Shown: piece after piece, positions 61,961 through 64,000 of the stretch | How positions within the stretch are numbered: the first letter of the stretch is position 1 | How the letters are laid out: every line of letters starts with the position of its first letter | Assembly: GCF_051549855.1 (NCBI RefSeq) | Contig: NZ_CP196080.1 | Coordinates: 186,001 to 250,000, forward strand | From: Metamycoplasma sp051549855 | GTDB taxonomy: Bacteria > Bacillota_I > Bacilli_A > Mycoplasmatales > Metamycoplasmataceae | DNA length: 64,000 nucleotides | Reading direction: 5' to 3' | The notes under the pieces: generated by a model | Told to the model about the DNA's origin: nothing | Databases searched by the model: none | Seen by the model: the letters and a program-made list of their open reading frames with translations, nothing else | Position numbers and translations under genes: made by a program

Positions 61961-62035
61961 AGGGGTATAGTTCAATGGTAGAACAACAGGCTTCAACCCT
62001 GTGTGTTGTGAGTTCGAGTCTTGCTACCCCTGCCA
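61961..62035 (+). tRNA. tRNA-Trp (UCA), reads UGA
   Basis: Acceptor AGGGGTA/TACCCCT, anticodon loop CTTCAAC with TCA, discriminator G, CCA encoded. Decodes UGA (and UGG by wobble) as tryptophan, the molecular basis of the altered code. Promoter TATAAT at 61937-61942. Confidence 0.95.
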
Positions 62036-62052
62036 TTATTGATAGATTTAGA

Positions 62053-62076
62053 ATCGGCTAAAAGCCGGTTTTTTGT
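62053..62076 (+). terminator. Terminator after tRNA-Trp
   Basis: ATCGGCT, loop AAA, AGCCGGT and a T-run. Confidence 0.85.
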
Positions 62077-62097
62077 TTGTTTTTTAGCCAAAAAAGC

Positions 62098-62120
62098 ACA
62101 AAAAAAGTAGCTCTGGCTAC
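62098..62120 (-). terminator. Terminator after tRNA-Thr (minus strand)
   Basis: GTAGC, four-base loop, GCTAC. On the minus strand it is followed by TTTTTTT. Confidence 0.75.
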
Positions 62121-62139
62121 CTCGGACAATTTCTTGAAA

Positions 62140-62214
62140 TGGTGCCGTCAACTGGATTTGAACCAGCGACCCCTTCCTTACCATGGAAGTGCTCTGCCCC
62201 TGAGCTATGACGGC
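62140..62214 (-). tRNA. tRNA-Thr (GGU)
   Basis: Minus strand: acceptor GCCGTCA/TGACGGC, anticodon stem CTTCC/GGAAG with loop ATGGTAA, anticodon GGT, encoded ACCA. Position 32 is A where C or U is usual. TATAAT lies upstream on the minus strand (about 62231-62236). Confidence 0.92.
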
Positions 62215-62293
62215 AACTAATTAATAAATTAATTATACTTGAAAAGTCTAAAAAAATTAGTTTTTAACTATAATTATTATCTAAAGAGGAGCT

Positions 62294-63010
62294 ATGCAAA
62301 ATAATCAAAGTGAAAAGTTACAGAAATTTATTTCAGCATCAGGGTTGATGTCAAGAAGAAAAGCCGAAGAAGAAATTCAAAGAGGAATGTTTAAAATCAA
62401 TGGCAATGTGGCAAAATTAGGTGACAGAGTAACAAAATATGATGCAGTTTTCTACAAAAATAAAAAGCTAGTAATTGATAAAAAAAGAGTTTATGTTTTA
62501 CTGAATAAACCTAAATACGTTATTACTTCCGTTAGCGATCCGCAAAACCGAAAAACAGTTAAAGACATTGTCAATCTTAAAGAATATATTTACCCAGTAG
62601 GAAGACTGGATTTTGATACGTCCGGAATCATTTTGTTAACTAATGATGGTGAGTTAACTAATAATTTATTGCATCCGAGCAATGAAGTTGAGCGTGAATA
62701 TATTGCTACCTTACAAAAACCTTTATCTGATTCAGAACTTAATTTTCTTAATTCAAAAGATGTTTTCATTGAAGGAAAACGTTCACTTCAAAATGTAACT
62801 CATATTCAAAACAATGATTATTCAGTAGTTTTAAAAGAAGGACGTTACCATCACGTTAAAAACTTGTTTTTAGAAGTTAATAATAAAGTTACTTCACTAC
62901 ATCGTCAAAAATTTGCTACTTTAACCGATAAAGGTTTGAGAGTTGGAAAATGAAGATTTCTAACTGATCAGGAAGTCAATAATCTCAAAAAAATGATAGT
63001 AAAAAAATAA
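62294..63010 (+). CDS. rluB: RluB/RsuA-type pseudouridine synthase
   Basis: 238 residues. S4 RNA-binding domain at the N-terminus (LQKFISASGLMSRRKAEEEI), then catalytic motif VGRLDFDTSGIILLTNDGEL near residue 103 with the active-site Asp in RLD, and KEGRYHHVKNLFLEV near residue 195. It modifies 23S rRNA (RluB) or 16S rRNA (RsuA); RluB is more likely in Firmicute relatives. Start follows AAAGAGGAGCT. One UGA Trp close to the end. Confidence 0.9.
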
Positions 63011-63040
63011 GTCCCAACCGGAGAAACGGTGGGACTTTTT
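63009..63040 (+). terminator. Terminator after rluB
   Basis: AAGTCCCAACCG, loop, CGGTGGGACTT and T-run; one A-T to mismatch inside. The opposite strand also carries a T-rich end, so it may serve the convergent gene too. Confidence 0.88.
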
Positions 63041-63060
63041 CTATCTTTAAGCTATGTTAA

Positions 63061-64000
63061 CTATTTTTTGTATTTTAGACCTAAAGCGTGTAGCATTGGA
63101 ACTAAGAAGAAGTTGAATGGTTTGTTGAAGTGTGGTAAGAAGTAAACGTCTGTTAGAGCGATTTCTGGAAGTGTTAATCCTTTTTGTAGTGCTAAAGCAA
63201 ACATGTAAATTACTTCAGTGTGGATTGCTTTACCTCAAGAACCAATTTGAACTCCTAAAAGTTTAAAGTTTTTAGGGTTGTAAACGATTTTACATGAAAC
63301 TTTTTCATAGTTTGACATAAATTCTGGTCTGTCGTTGTCTGTTCATGATGATTCAGCAACTTCGTCTTCTTTAAATCCTAGTTTCAGAGCCATTTGTTTT
63401 GTCAGTCCAGTTGATGCATAGTGACAATCAAATACGTTAATAGCATTTGTTCCTGCAACTCCTGGGAATGGAACGTTTAGTCCTGCTAGGTGTAAAGCAG
63501 CAACTAGTCCTGATTTAACTGCGTTTGTTGCAAGTGCTGTGTGTGCGTAGTTGTGTAGAACAACGTTTTGCATTGCAGCTGAATCTCCGATTGCATAAAT
63601 ATCTTGATCTGAAATTGATCTTTGGAATTCATCAACTTTGATTGCTCCGTTTGGTAATTTTTCAACTCCGTCAATAGCATCTGTACGTGGTTTAAATCCG
63701 ATACATAGAATTACTAAATCAGCTTTGTATTCACCTTTGTCAGTAACAACACTTGAAACGTGTTCTCCATCTTTTGATTTGAATTCTTTAACTGATTCAC
63801 CAAGATGTAATTTAACTCCAGAAGCTTTCATGTTGTTTTCCATTACATCTGTAAATTCTTTATCAAAGTAGTTAGGTGTTACTCTGTCTTGTAGGTCAAT
63901 TAGAGTTACATTTTTACCTTTTTGGTGGAATGCTTCTACTAATTCAACTCCAATGTATCCTGCTCCTACAACAACAACATCTTTAATTTTTTCATCGTTA
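63061..64000 (-). CDS. nox: NADH oxidase (Nox family), C-terminal 313 residues
   Basis: The gene runs out of the window at its 5' end. The visible part begins in the NADH-binding fold (VVVVGAGYIGVELVEAF, GxGxxG), continues with CIGFKPRTDAI, the FAD-binding QRSISDQDIYAIGDSA, and the dimerisation domain AGTNAINVFDCHYASTGLT. This matches the Nox/CoA-disulfide reductase group that oxidises NADH with O2, regenerating NAD for glycolysis. The redox Cys near residue 42 is outside the window. Two UGA Trp codons. Confidence 0.9.

Overview
The window reads as a stretch of a wall-less, low-GC Mollicutes (Mycoplasma-type) chromosome. The decisive sign is that UGA codons sit inside nearly every conserved protein where tryptophan is expected, the window encodes a tRNA-Trp with a UCA anticodon, and the only release factor seen is RF1 (prfA). 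DNA is AT-rich, genes are tightly packed and repair, replication and translation genes dominate. The tmRNA tag resembles, from memory, that of Mycoplasma mobile, so the hominis/synoviae side of the genus is likely, but I cannot name the species.

Layout. 1-2935: nucleoside salvage operon (deoD end, deoA, deoC, frameshifted upp). 3025-5475: lon under a CIRCE element. 5670-7417: rpsB-tsf. 7519-10149: a tRNA methyltransferase, then a lipoprotein and cytidine deaminase on the minus strand. 10389-13348: ribosomal operons infC-rpmI-rplT and rplM-rpsI with rsmE between, and a probable structured RNA before rplM. 13379-14518: five tRNAs and a divergent dimeric dUTPase. 14648-24996: ruvAB, SecDF-like, hisS-aspS, secG-rnr-smpB and tmRNA. 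25087-28883: nitroreductase (minus), prfA-prmC, dnaJ (second CIRCE). 28930-32595: unknown protein, cmk-der-gpsA-hup, with recU convergent and overlapping hup. 33170-39569: acpS-plsC-scpAB-rluD-gatCAB. 39571-46421: YihY-like membrane protein, ECF S component, a degenerate OppF-like ATPase that runs in frame into valS. 46454-47239: gene-remnant region. 47240-58702: DUF2188-like protein-folD, glyS-dnaG-rpoD-nif3, potassium channel-nfo, rpmG-pepP, obg. 58793-59507: eight-tRNA array. 59675-62035: three poorly known proteins, acpP and tRNA-Trp. 62140-64000: tRNA-Thr (minus), rluB, and the C-terminal part of an NADH oxidase (minus).

How it works together. The genes fit a parasite that salvages nucleosides (deoD/deoA/deoC/upp, cdd), makes Asn/Gln-tRNA by transamidation (gatCAB), inserts proteins through Sec (SecDF, SecG), and recycles stalled ribosomes by tmRNA-SmpB-RNase R. 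Expression signals are simple: extended -10 boxes of the form TGnTATAAT, U-tailed hairpin terminators, and many genes whose -10 box lies only 6-9 nt before the start codon, implying leaderless mRNAs.

The most notable items are the ATPase-valS in-frame junction, the recurrent leaderless promoter spacing, the folded RNA upstream of rplM, the decayed region after valS, and the broken upp gene. No CRISPR array, insertion sequence, prophage or replication origin was recognised.
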